Shown here piece after piece: positions 46,545 through 55,083 of a stretch of DNA of 64,000 bases. The stretch comes from CAYZJV01 sp049310885 (GTDB lineage Bacteria; Spirochaetota; Spirochaetia; Sphaerochaetales; Sphaerochaetaceae). Made by a program: the position numbers and the translations under genes. Below the pieces are notes generated by a model. It did no database searches and was not told the origin of the DNA. It was given only the letters and a program-made list of their open reading frames with translations. Numbering within the stretch: position 1 is the stretch's first letter; the number at the start of each line of letters is the position of its first letter. The DNA lies in contig NZ_JBMDYO010000005.1 in the NCBI RefSeq assembly GCF_049310885.1, forward strand, positions 1 through 64,000, read 5' to 3'.

Positions 46545-47885
46545 ATGGAACGTGACGCAATGCAGTCTTTGATCGCATGGAAGCAATCCCCGTATCGCAA
46601 GCCCCTGATTCTCCAGGGGATCCGACAGGTGGGGAAAACATGGCTGCTCAAAGAGTTTGGCCGCAGGTACTATGAAAGAGTCGCCTATTTCAATTTTGAC
46701 GAGCATCCTGAATACCGGCAATTCTTCGAATCGACCAAGGACGTAACCAGGATTCTGGACAATCTTCAGTTCATCATCGGATTTCCTATCACCGAAGGTA
46801 CCACCCTGATCATATTCGATGAAATCCAAGAAGCTCCCAACGTGCTGAATGCATTGAAATATTTTCATGAGAATGGAAAATCTTATCATGTTGCCTGTGC
46901 AGGATCCCTGCTGGGGGTAACCTTGGCAACGCCCTCATCCTTCCCTGTCGGGCAAGTGGATTTTCTGAAGATCCATCCAATGACTTTCAGCGAGATGTTG
47001 GGTGCGGACCATGAAAAGGGATTGCTGGACTATCTGGATGCCAAATCTGATTTCGATCCGATCCCGGAGGCATTTTTTGCTCCTCTAGTAGAACACTTGA
47101 AGAGGTATTTTCTCATGGGAGGGCTGCCCGAAGCGGTTGCACGTTGGGTGAACGAACGGGATAGCGGTCAAATTGATTCCATCCTGTATGCAATCCTCCA
47201 AGCGTATGAACACGATTTTGCGAAACATCCGGAACCGAGGGAGTACCCGAAATTGATTCAAATTTGGCGTTCGCTTCCTTCCCAGCTGGCAAAGGAGAAT
47301 AAGAAATTCTTCTATCAACTCGTGCGTGAGGGAGCGAGAGCCAGAGAGTACGAGAATGCGCTCCATTGGTTGGTTTCGTCGGACGTGGTCACGAAGGTCT
47401 CTCGTTGCACCAAACCTGCACTGCCTCTCTCTGCGTACGAGGACCTGTCTGCCTTCAAGCTGTACACGGCTGATGTCGCATTGCTCCGAAGGCTTGCCCA
47501 GCTTGATAATTCCGCGTTCTTGCACCCCTCACGCTTGTTCACCGAGTTCAAGGGGGCATTCACCGAGACTTACATCCTACAATCATTGTCAGCTTCCTTT
47601 CCCGCATCGCTACGCTATTGGACCAGTAGCGACAACCGCTATGAAGTTGATTTCCTCCTGCAATACAAGAATCTGGTAATACCCATCGAAGTTAAAGCTG
47701 AAACCAACATCTCCAGCCCCTCGCTCAAAGCCATCAAGCGTCTCCATGGTGAAGACTTTCCGCTTCGCATTCGATATTCATTGCAGAATCTCAAACTTGA
47801 TGGGGATGTTCTGAACATACCGCTCTTCATGGTTGATTGGAGCGAGCGGCTCATCAACCTTGCTTTGGAGAAGGCCATCTCGTGA
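46545..47885 (+). CDS. AAA_14/DUF4143 ATPase (cassette 2)
   Basis: 446 residues, ATG 46545 with GGGAGG upstream. Walker A LQGIRQVGKTWLLKEFG, Walker B TTLIIFDEIQEAPN, and ACAGSLLGVTLA followed by FPVGQVDFLKIHPMTFSEML are the typical motifs of this ATPase group. The DUF4143 half includes LFTEFKGAFTETYILQSL and the nuclease-like YEVDFLLQYKNLVIPIEVKA. It belongs to a different branch from the 44530 ATPase, so the two cassettes were acquired separately. Sole gene between repeats D and E, with its own regulated promoter. Confidence 0.88.
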   Translation: MERDAMQSLIAWKQSPYRKPLILQGIRQVGKTWLLKEFGRRYYERVAYFNFDEHPEYRQFFESTKDVTRILDNLQFIIGFPITEGTTLIIFDEIQEAPNVLNALKYFHENGKSYHVACAGSLLGVTLATPSSFPVGQVDFLKIHPMTFSEMLGADHEKGLLDYLDAKSDFDPIPEAFFAPLVEHLKRYFLMGGLPEAVARWVNERDSGQIDSILYAILQAYEHDFAKHPEPREYPKLIQIWRSLPSQLAKENKKFFYQLVREGARAREYENALHWLVSSDVVTKVSRCTKPALPLSAYEDLSAFKLYTADVALLRRLAQLDNSAFLHPSRLFTEFKGAFTETYILQSLSASFPASLRYWTSSDNRYEVDFLLQYKNLVIPIEVKAETNISSPSLKAIKRLHGEDFPLRIRYSLQNLKLDGDVLNIPLFMVDWSERLINLALEKAIS

Positions 47886-47953
47886 CTGACTTGAATCATA
47901 CCTTTGCAAGATGGCGTGCCGATTCTCCCACACCAATAAGATGACATATTAAA

Positions 47954-48375
47954 GAGCCCAACATCGGGCTCGATGAGCACGGCAACAAGGTCAGAAAAAG
48001 CACCCATTACAGCATGAAACGGATCGAAGACAAGGAGGAGAGTCCAACCGAAAAGGTGTAGCTTAGGCTAATTTATTACTAAACGTATATTTGCTATTTT
48101 GGATCAATCAAACTTACTGTGTATCGCTAATATCTCTCTTACAAGAAACTACTTATTATCTTTCTAACCAAGCCTAGAGAGCGGTCTTTACGGACCCATT
48201 GAGACAAAGGGCGACAGCGGTCATCGTAGCACACAACCACCCCAGTGGCATGCTCAACCCCAGTACAGACGATATCAATGTCACGCAACGGTTATTGCAG
48301 TCGAGCGAACTGCTCGGTATCCGGGTGTTAGATCACTTGATCTTCAGTGATGAATCGTTCACATCAAAATTGTAA
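47954..48375 (+). repeat. Composite repeat E: recombinase tail, spacer, radC tail
   Basis: 47954-48061 encodes NIGLDEHGNKVRKSTHYSMK with a diverged end, the spacer runs from 48062 to 48180, and 48181-48375 encodes a shorter RadC tail that stops early (DESFTSKL). It marks the right border of the cassette array. Confidence 0.8.
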
Positions 48376-48425
48376 GAGAATTAGTTGACTTGATTTTATG
48401 CCTTATCGCAGAGTTAATCAGACAG

Positions 48426-49256
48426 TTAGTTTGCAACCATAAATGATAGAGAAGCGTCGATAATCCGGGAGGTCTCGTCGTTTTCTCCCGTCAGATCGAA
48501 TGCGTGGTTCCCGGAGGTATGAACCTCTAGCTCAACTTCTCCACCCCGTTCCCGCAGACGCTCGACGAAGCGTAAAATTTTGTTTCCGTCCGCCCAGACA
48601 TCTTTCTCTGCATATGAAACGAATAAGGGAATCGAAGTGTCGTGATCAGAGCGCAATGGGATATCACCGTAAAAAAACACACCGAATCTTGGTACCACAC
48701 CGCCAAACTGTTCGTGACCGGCGCGAAACGCGTTGGCTGCAACAGCACAGCTGTTCGATGCGGCCCATGTACCAATGTCGGAAGGATCGATTCCGAACTC
48801 CGCTCCGTGTTCAGAAAGCCATTCCCCTATCATAACGAGACAGTCCCCGGGATGCCCATCGTTTTCATATGCAACAGCGATCAGACCATGTTCTGCAACA
48901 AGCCGTCCCCAGCCCAGCACCTGGTTCGAATGCATCCAGGGACGACCCTCTTCACGTCGAATCTGAGCGTCCGAATTTCCCGAGACGAACAGAACGGTAC
49001 CAGGTTGACCGCTAATGTTCGAATCCGATGGATAGTATATTTCAATTGGTTTTCCGTTCGGCAACTGTGAAGTTGCGACGACAACGTCTGTTGGGCCTGA
49101 TACGCCCACAACCGAACCGCACCACGGATCGAAGCCGTCCGGAAGGGCAACGCTATAATGCTCTTCCCACGGAACCTTTTCAATCTGACAGAATGCACCC
49201 TGTGTGAACAATAACAAAAATATGCCGGTAAGAATTAACTTGAAACGAGTGCTCAT
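48426..49256 (-). CDS. Exported alpha/beta hydrolase-like protein
   Basis: 276 residues; ATG 49256 with GAGGAGG six bases upstream. Signal peptide FKLILTGIFLLLFTQGAFC. The fold is recognisable from TVLFVSGNSDAQ, LVAEHGLIAVAYENDG, and ADGNKILRFVERLRERG...SGNHAFDL with the catalytic His. The nucleophile region reads GTWAASNSCAVAANAF, not GxSxG, so the elbow is altered and activity uncertain. Dienelactone-hydrolase-like. Stands alone beside the array. Confidence 0.7.
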   Translation of the reverse strand: MSTRFKLILTGIFLLLFTQGAFCQIEKVPWEEHYSVALPDGFDPWCGSVVGVSGPTDVVVATSQLPNGKPIEIYYPSDSNISGQPGTVLFVSGNSDAQIRREEGRPWMHSNQVLGWGRLVAEHGLIAVAYENDGHPGDCLVMIGEWLSEHGAEFGIDPSDIGTWAASNSCAVAANAFRAGHEQFGGVVPRFGVFFYGDIPLRSDHDTSIPLFVSYAEKDVWADGNKILRFVERLRERGGEVELEVHTSGNHAFDLTGENDETSRIIDASLSFMVAN

Positions 49257-49342
49257 ACGATACCTCCTCATGAATGGATGGTAGTTTCTTGTCGTACGAG
49301 ATGCTTATAACTGGTTTAAGTATGAACCCATGCTGATGAAAG

Positions 49343-49762
49343 TCAACCTGTGGTTTTCGGAAGTGCAGGCTGTTGTGGATACTTTGGGATATTCTCCAAA
49401 TCATTGTCCCATGAAGCTCTGCTCTCCATGTATATGTGTCCTTTAGGTGAAATACGGGGATCTGAATCCAATGATCCTGCTGGAACCACCAATAAGGAAC
49501 CTCCCATTTGCAATGTAGGGAGTGCAGATCCACAATGCGGACAAAAACTCTTTGAATGATGAGTCCCTTCAACTCTATAGGTTTGCACTTGATCTTCCCC
49601 CGAAATCCATGTGAGCTTTGCTGAAGATGAAAATAAATTGGAAGCATGGGATGATCCTGTATCTTTTCGACAACGGGAACAGTGACAAAGATAGAAATCG
49701 TCAAACACCCCCTCAATTTCAAAAGCGATACGTCTACAAAGACACGAGCCAAAGTGTTTCAT
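49343..49762 (-). CDS. GFA-family (CENP-V/DUF636) zinc protein
   Basis: 139 residues. The family's zinc ligands are visible: GSCLCRRIAFEIEG, CHCSRCRKDTGSSHA and SFCPHCGSALPTL. Related to glutathione-dependent formaldehyde-activating enzyme, though most members have no proven activity and the name is often over-applied. Single domain, cytosolic. Monocistronic. Confidence 0.85.
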   Translation of the reverse strand: MKHFGSCLCRRIAFEIEGVFDDFYLCHCSRCRKDTGSSHASNLFSSSAKLTWISGEDQVQTYRVEGTHHSKSFCPHCGSALPTLQMGGSLLVVPAGSLDSDPRISPKGHIYMESRASWDNDLENIPKYPQQPALPKTTG

Positions 49763-49865
49763 GGTTACCCCCTAGATTAGCCTGCCAATATACCATCAGG
49801 CAGACATGAACGCAATGCGAAGTCATTTATGCACTAAGAAGGATTCTCAATTCCAGAGTATCAGA

Positions 49866-50381
49866 TTACCAGCGGTCTGTGAAACGATCGATAGCCAACA
49901 CGCCAAGGGGAATATCCATTTTCATCCTCAAGTTACCCTGTGCGCTATAACCGATGAGTTTTATCGTGTGTTTCCCTGGAGTGAGTTCTATAGGAGCTAG
50001 TCTGTCCATCCCATTACTATAAATTGTTCTGATTCCACCCGTCCCCTCATGTATCAAAACCAACTTCAATACTTCAGCTTGCACATGTGAGATATCCAAT
50101 TCATACGGCAATAAGACATCACGGTTTGAAATCAACTCCCACACCGTGTCACGACCACAGAACCCTTTGAATTCGATAGCAATGGAATCACCATCAACTG
50201 ACGCGTTACGGATACGATAGGTATAGGTATCACCTATTTGGGAAATCCAGAACGGATCATCACAATACTCCTTTGAAAACCGTTGCCCACAACCATCTGA
50301 AACCAATGAACAGGAGAACCCAAATAACATCACAACTCCTACAAGCAAAATCAGCTTACCGTTACATCCAATATATTTCAT
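49866..50381 (-). CDS. Hypothetical lipoprotein
   Basis: 171 residues from ATG 50381 (AGAGGT upstream). Lipoprotein signal KLILLVGVVMLFGFSC with Cys as the lipidation site. The mature part is predicted beta-rich (GDTYTYRIRNASVDGDSIAI, ELTPGKHTIKLIGYS). The Cys residues in the mature part could form disulfides. No domain recognised; the beta-sandwich appearance is inference. Divergent from the membrane LuxR gene. Confidence 0.65.
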   Translation of the reverse strand: MKYIGCNGKLILLVGVVMLFGFSCSLVSDGCGQRFSKEYCDDPFWISQIGDTYTYRIRNASVDGDSIAIEFKGFCGRDTVWELISNRDVLLPYELDISHVQAEVLKLVLIHEGTGGIRTIYSNGMDRLAPIELTPGKHTIKLIGYSAQGNLRMKMDIPLGVLAIDRFTDRW

Positions 50382-50506
50382 ACTGCACCTCTGCGACAAT
50401 TCATGCCGCAAGGGGGCAAAAGTAACCATACGAACATATTCGTATTTACTTGAAAACACGACAATCTTCTTGCCTGACAACCACCAGGATGATACAGTCT
50501 TATCCA

Positions 50507-51439
50507 ATGAAACATGTGATACTGCTCACCTACAGCATCATCTTCTCGACAGGTTTTGGAGCCCTCGCTGCATTACTAGTGCTCTCCATACGACTTAAAC
50601 AACCGTTCACCAAGCGTATGGCAGTGGTACAAAGCCTCTTCATCGCGAGTCTTGCTTTGGTAGCAATCTATTACTATCTCATGCAAGTGTTGGAACTGGT
50701 GGGACCAAAACAAGAGCAAGTCGAGAACGTATTCGGTACCATCGGAACATTGCTGAATATGGGACTGTATATTGGTATGTGGTGGATTCTGGGTATACGG
50801 GAATTACGAAAGGGACACATCTCCCTGTATGCACGTATCAGCTGTCTGGGTTCCGTAGGGATTATGGCTTCTGCACTGATCGGTTCCTTCTTACCTACCA
50901 GTTTCCTCCATACTATGACTCCAAGGACCCTCTGGCAAATTTTCGTATATCTCACAGTGGCTGTAACCCTCTTGCTATTTGGCCTTACATTGGTGAGAGC
51001 CGATATGAAACAACAACATGGTGCTTATCGGCTACTGGTTCACGGTATCGGATATTGCTCGCTGGCCTTTGTTCCCCTAAGCCTATTAGAATTGTTGTTG
51101 AACAGATCTACCCAAAATTCATTATACCCACTTTCACTTGAGTACTTGTTCTATCTTGGTATCAATGTGATTGTTCTAGTATCATCCATCCGATCTTTGG
51201 CAAAAGATCCGAATAACGCGTCAGCTTTTGGTACCATCAATGAATCGGCGTGGTCACGATTCTCATTGACCGCGAGGGAACGAGAAATGGCAACTCTCAT
51301 CGCCCAAGGGTTATCCAATAAAGAGATAGCCGGAAATCTTGGAATTTCGGAAGCAACCGTGCGTACACACATATACAATCTGTTCCAAAAAGTAGGGGCA
51401 CAAAGTCGGATTGAACTGCTCAACCTTCTCCACGACTGA
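50507..51439 (+). CDS. Membrane-bound LuxR-family regulator
   Basis: 310 residues from ATG 50507; an ATG at 50489 is equally possible because neither has a clear ribosome site. Six to seven hydrophobic segments span residues 1-230, with no receiver domain. The C-terminal LuxR HTH is LTAREREMATLIAQGLSNKE then SEATVRTHIYNLFQKVGAQS. The design (membrane sensor fused to HTH) implies direct membrane-to-DNA signalling. The alpha/beta hydrolase gene follows 116 bp downstream. Confidence 0.8.
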   Translation: MKHVILLTYSIIFSTGFGALAALLVLSIRLKQPFTKRMAVVQSLFIASLALVAIYYYLMQVLELVGPKQEQVENVFGTIGTLLNMGLYIGMWWILGIRELRKGHISLYARISCLGSVGIMASALIGSFLPTSFLHTMTPRTLWQIFVYLTVAVTLLLFGLTLVRADMKQQHGAYRLLVHGIGYCSLAFVPLSLLELLLNRSTQNSLYPLSLEYLFYLGINVIVLVSSIRSLAKDPNNASAFGTINESAWSRFSLTAREREMATLIAQGLSNKEIAGNLGISEATVRTHIYNLFQKVGAQSRIELLNLLHD

Positions 51440-51555
51440 ATAGTACGAAGCATTACGTAGCCACATAAATCTCGATTACGACGAAAGTCGGATTGGATGT
51501 ATCCGTATCGGAGTACATCATCTTCATACCGACATCAGTTGGAAAGGAGATGAAA

Positions 51556-52665
51556 ATGAGACGACGTTTGAAATGGACATTGTGGATTGTATTGGCGGTA
51601 CTATCACTTCTTACCGTAGCTTCATGTTCGCATACCAGAAAAGTGTATAATGCGCAGGGAGATGAAATAGAACTTCAAGTGGATACCCGAGATACGGTAG
51701 TCATCAATGGAACCCGACAAACCATCTATCTGGCTGGCGCATCGAGGGAAAATCCAGTGATTCTCTGGCTGGATGGAGGTCCAGGAGGCTCTGAAGTCGG
51801 TTGGGTAAGACCGTATCTAGGTCCCCTCCATGAGCATTTTACGGTAGTGTGTTGGGATCAACGGGGAACTGCAGCGAGTTATCGAGCTGGTCGCGATGGA
51901 CTTTCTGTACAACAATTTACAGAGGATGTGATCGCCCTATCGAAACTGCTGGCAGATCGATTCAACCAGGAGAAAATATTCCTTGTTGGCCATTCTTGGG
52001 GGTCGGTAATCGGTTTACTCGCCGCGCATCAGGAACCAGAACTCTTCTATGCATACATTGGGGCAGCCCAGCAAGTCAATGCAGTAGAGAATGACACTAT
52101 TGGCTATGAGATGATCCTCAATGGTGCAAAGTCGGCAGGAGATGAAAAAACCGTAAAAATCATGGAACGCATCGGTTATCCTCCGTATAAGAAGACTCTC
52201 TCAGATGGAACTGTTGTACCCGATGGGGATGCCTACTACCAAATCTTGAGCCGATTATATCACTATAGTCCAACTGCTCCTGCTGATGTGAATTATCGTT
52301 CTGAGAAGATGTTCCTCGCTCCAGAACACTCATTTTTCGACCGAATCAATTTGATACGGGGCGTGATTCGGGGGGTGAAAAAGATATACCCGCAATTGTC
52401 CGAATTGGACTTCGAACGTGATATTACTGAATTGGAATGTCCTTTGTTTCTTATAAATGGACGCTACGACTTTAGTTGCGTTGCAACTATCAGCGAACGT
52501 TGGTATGAAAAAGTGGAAGCTCCAATAAAAGGATTACTCTGGATGGAAAATTCAGGACATAACGCAGTATACTCCGAAGCAGATAAGTTCATGCAGTACA
52601 TGGTAGAGACAGTCAGACCTCTTTCAGAGTCCAATGGCGACTTTGCGGGTATCAAGAATCCTTAA
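51556..52665 (+). CDS. Lipoprotein alpha/beta hydrolase, prolyl-iminopeptidase-like
   Basis: 369 residues; ATG 51556 has AAAGGAG at six bases, better than ATG 51550. Lipoprotein signal LKWTLWIVLAVLSLLTVASC. Motifs: ILWLDGGPGGSEVGW (HGGPG-type oxyanion), VCWDQRGTAAS, nucleophile elbow LVGHSWGSVIG, acid in INGRYDFSC and His in MENSGHNAVY. The DGGPG/DQRG pair is typical of proline iminopeptidases. Predicted to be anchored outside the cytoplasm. Confidence 0.85.
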   Translation: MRRRLKWTLWIVLAVLSLLTVASCSHTRKVYNAQGDEIELQVDTRDTVVINGTRQTIYLAGASRENPVILWLDGGPGGSEVGWVRPYLGPLHEHFTVVCWDQRGTAASYRAGRDGLSVQQFTEDVIALSKLLADRFNQEKIFLVGHSWGSVIGLLAAHQEPELFYAYIGAAQQVNAVENDTIGYEMILNGAKSAGDEKTVKIMERIGYPPYKKTLSDGTVVPDGDAYYQILSRLYHYSPTAPADVNYRSEKMFLAPEHSFFDRINLIRGVIRGVKKIYPQLSELDFERDITELECPLFLINGRYDFSCVATISERWYEKVEAPIKGLLWMENSGHNAVYSEADKFMQYMVETVRPLSESNGDFAGIKNP

Positions 52666-52687
52666 TCAAAATTCCTGTGTAATTCAC

Positions 52688-52720
52688 TGCCGCTTTGTTG
52701 AAAGCGGCAAGTTCATATTA
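52688..52720 (+). terminator. Weak terminator-like hairpin after the hydrolase gene
   Basis: GCCGCTTT-GTTG-AAAGCGGC forms a perfect 8-bp stem at about 52690-52709. Only scattered T residues follow, so the terminator role is tentative. Confidence 0.45.
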
Positions 52721-52879
52721 GAATTTACCATTATACAATTCGAACAGCTTCCTGACTCCTGAGAATTCATCAGGAAATCGATCCATATATGTATGACCAA
52801 AGGTGATCCACTCTCTTGACTTGTAGAACAGGTTGTTGTATTAAAAAGAGATATACTTTCATTTGCATGGAGGTAATGT

Positions 52880-53269
52880 ATGAAATTTTGCGCATGGTAC
52901 GCTATTGTCGTAGGGATCATGATGATTGGCCAGTGGTCTGTCTTTCTTGCTACCGGACAAGTTCCTGAATTGGAAAGCGAAGTCCTACGTATACTATTTC
53001 ATCTTGTAGGAGAGGGAATAACCGCCATGGGTCTAGTTTGGGCAGGAGTTTCCCTGCTGCAAAAAAGTACCTATGCCCATGCGATTTACCTTCTTTTCAG
53101 CGGCATGTTGCTCTACTCAGTAATCGTCAGCCCTGGATACTTCGCCCAGTTGGGTCAGTGGGAGTTTGTAGCAATGTTCGCAATTCTCTGCATCCTCACA
53201 ATCATCTCAACGGTCATAGTTGCGAAGGACTTTCTAAGACAGTCGGCCAATCCCCATCCTCAGGGTTAA
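52880..53269 (+). CDS. Small four-helix membrane protein
   Basis: 129 residues, ATG 52880 with TGGAGG upstream. Four hydrophobic segments (WYAIVVGIMMIGQWSVFLA, GITAMGLVWAGVSLL, AIYLLFSGMLLYSVIV, FVAMFAILCILTIISTVIVA). The family has no known role. Monocistronic; the 214 bp upstream contain a short inverted repeat (CCGCTTTGTTGAAAGCGG near 52690) that terminates the hydrolase gene. Confidence 0.7.
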   Translation: MKFCAWYAIVVGIMMIGQWSVFLATGQVPELESEVLRILFHLVGEGITAMGLVWAGVSLLQKSTYAHAIYLLFSGMLLYSVIVSPGYFAQLGQWEFVAMFAILCILTIISTVIVAKDFLRQSANPHPQG

Positions 53270-53325
53270 TCTTCAAGTAACTTTCAAGGATTACATAATG
53301 ACGCCATAGTGGGGTTTTCAGACGC

Positions 53326-53559
53326 TTAGATTCTCTTATACCGTTGTTGACCGGATACACCCTTCTCTATCGCAAGAACGCCACAATCATGACTGCTGAC
53401 ATAACTGAGAAATAAAGAGCCAATAAGCAAACGGTCTCCACGTGATATCCGATTCCACAGGTATCCTTTAAACAGATCTCGTACAAGGAAGACCTCTCCA
53501 CGCCTCAGGGATTGAGTCTCTTTTATCGCCGAATCCAACAACGCAGCCACATCATCCAT
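53326..53559 (-). CDS. Small DUF1413-like protein
   Basis: 77 residues, ATG 53559 with GGGGAGG upstream. The conserved core EVFLVRDLFKGYLWNRISRG followed by DRLLIGSLFLSYV and SGQQRYKR resembles small DUF1413-type proteins, which have a winged-helix-like LFKG.EW..I motif. Function unknown; common on accessory DNA. Monocistronic and convergent with the membrane protein gene. Confidence 0.65.
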   Translation of the reverse strand: MDDVAALLDSAIKETQSLRRGEVFLVRDLFKGYLWNRISRGDRLLIGSLFLSYVSSHDCGVLAIEKGVSGQQRYKRI

Positions 53560-53690
53560 TTTCAGCCTCCCCGCTTTTCAGGTTGATATCGTTCTTAATA
53601 TTGATATTATGGATTCATGAGTGTACATTGTCAACATTCTTGCCAATTCTACAACCGCCCTTAAATAATTTATGGTATAACTGAAATAGT

Positions 53691-54131
53691 ATGGAACATA
53701 CAATACAGAGCAAAGAGCAGTTGAAAGATCTATGGACCAATATCTACAATACCGAGGGAAAACCCGACTGGTCGCACATCCTTCCCTACTATCATGAAGA
53801 TATCCTATTTCGAGATAGCGTACAGATTATCCATGGGATAGAAGAATTCAAGGCTATGACTGAACGTCTGATTGCCCGCTCAAACGACTTAAAAATGGAA
53901 ATAAACCATACTGCACAGAACGACAACACCATTTTTCTTGAATGGGAGATGACCTTGAGCTTCAAGAAATATCCGAATTCATCCATCTATGGATCAAGTC
54001 GGGTAACACTTGATGAAAATGGAAAAATCATCGAACAACGTGATTACTACGACCTTTGGGGAGACATTTTCGACAACATCCCTCGTTTTGGCAAAGCTTA
54101 TAGGAAGTTCATGCATAAGAAATTCGGATAA
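53691..54131 (+). CDS. NTF2-like/SnoaL-type protein
   Basis: 146 residues. WTNIYNTEGKPDWSHILPYY and HEDILFRDSVQIIHGIEEFK, with later WEMTLSFKKYP...YGSSRVTLDENGKI, form the cone-shaped NTF2-like fold. It may be an isomerase, hydratase or binding protein. First gene of a three-gene operon: the SDR gene starts 14 bp downstream and the FAD oxidoreductase overlaps that. This trio suggests modification of a hydrophobic substrate. Confidence 0.75.
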   Translation: MEHTIQSKEQLKDLWTNIYNTEGKPDWSHILPYYHEDILFRDSVQIIHGIEEFKAMTERLIARSNDLKMEINHTAQNDNTIFLEWEMTLSFKKYPNSSIYGSSRVTLDENGKIIEQRDYYDLWGDIFDNIPRFGKAYRKFMHKKFG

Positions 54132-54144
54132 AGCGAGAACACTA

Positions 54145-55083
54145 ATGAATAAATATCTGAAAGAGTATACTTGGTCGAACATAGGAGCCATGCTCAAGAA
54201 CAATAAATCCTTCCCAAAAGAGGAGGATAAAAACTTTAGTGGAAATCTCGTTGTCATTACCGGAGCCACTTCGGGTATCGGATATGAGACGGCGAAAATC
54301 TACGCTTCTCATGGGGCAGATCTTCTCCTCATCAATAGAAACGAAGTTAAATCCCAACAGTTGAAACAAGAAATCGAACAGCGGTACCAGGTAAGTTGCA
54401 ACTATTTCATTGCTGATTTCTCGCTTTTAGAACAAGTACATGCTGCAGCAACGATGTTAGCCGAGCTTGAACGTGACATTGCAGTCCTCATTCACAATGC
54501 AGGAGTTTATAATACGAAGAAACGATTCACAGAAGATTCTATTGAAGAGGTCTTTCAAGTAAACTATCTAGCATCTTTCATTATAAATTACCGTCTCATA
54601 GAAAAATTGAAGAATCAAGAATCGGCTCGAATTCTCTATGTAAACTCAGAAGGCCACCGATTCGCCATCGCTGGGTTGAGAACAGATGATCTTCGCTGGG
54701 ATCATCATCACTATACAGGACTCAAAGGTTATGGATCAGCAAAAACCGCTCAGCTGCTCTCCATGTATAGATTCTCACACTGCTTCACAGGAAGTGGAGT
54801 AACCATCAACGCCATGCATCCGGGAGATGTAAGAACAAATATGGGGGAGAACAACGGGAAGATCTATAGATTCTTTAAACACCTGTTGATAAATCCCTCG
54901 GCCAGATCTCCCGTTCTCTCTGCCAAAGCACTCTATTACCTGGGTGTTTCTCACGAGGTAGATGGGATTAATGGGAAATTTTTCAATTTCACCACAGAGG
55001 AAATCCCAGCTCCCCATGCATTGGATACCATTGTAGCAGAGAAACTTTGGCATATCAGCTTAAAGATGGGAGGACTGCTATGA
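54145..55083 (+). CDS. Short-chain dehydrogenase/reductase
   Basis: 312 residues from ATG 54145 (the frame from 54010 overlaps the NTF2 gene). NAD(P) motif VITGATSGIGYETA, LIHNAGVYN, catalytic YVNSEG (Ser) and YGSAKTAQ (Tyr-x-x-x-Lys), and HPGDVRTNM. This is the retinol-dehydrogenase-like SDR branch. It overlaps the FAD oxidoreductase start by 4 bp (ATGA). Confidence 0.9.
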   Translation: MNKYLKEYTWSNIGAMLKNNKSFPKEEDKNFSGNLVVITGATSGIGYETAKIYASHGADLLLINRNEVKSQQLKQEIEQRYQVSCNYFIADFSLLEQVHAAATMLAELERDIAVLIHNAGVYNTKKRFTEDSIEEVFQVNYLASFIINYRLIEKLKNQESARILYVNSEGHRFAIAGLRTDDLRWDHHHYTGLKGYGSAKTAQLLSMYRFSHCFTGSGVTINAMHPGDVRTNMGENNGKIYRFFKHLLINPSARSPVLSAKALYYLGVSHEVDGINGKFFNFTTEEIPAPHALDTIVAEKLWHISLKMGGLL

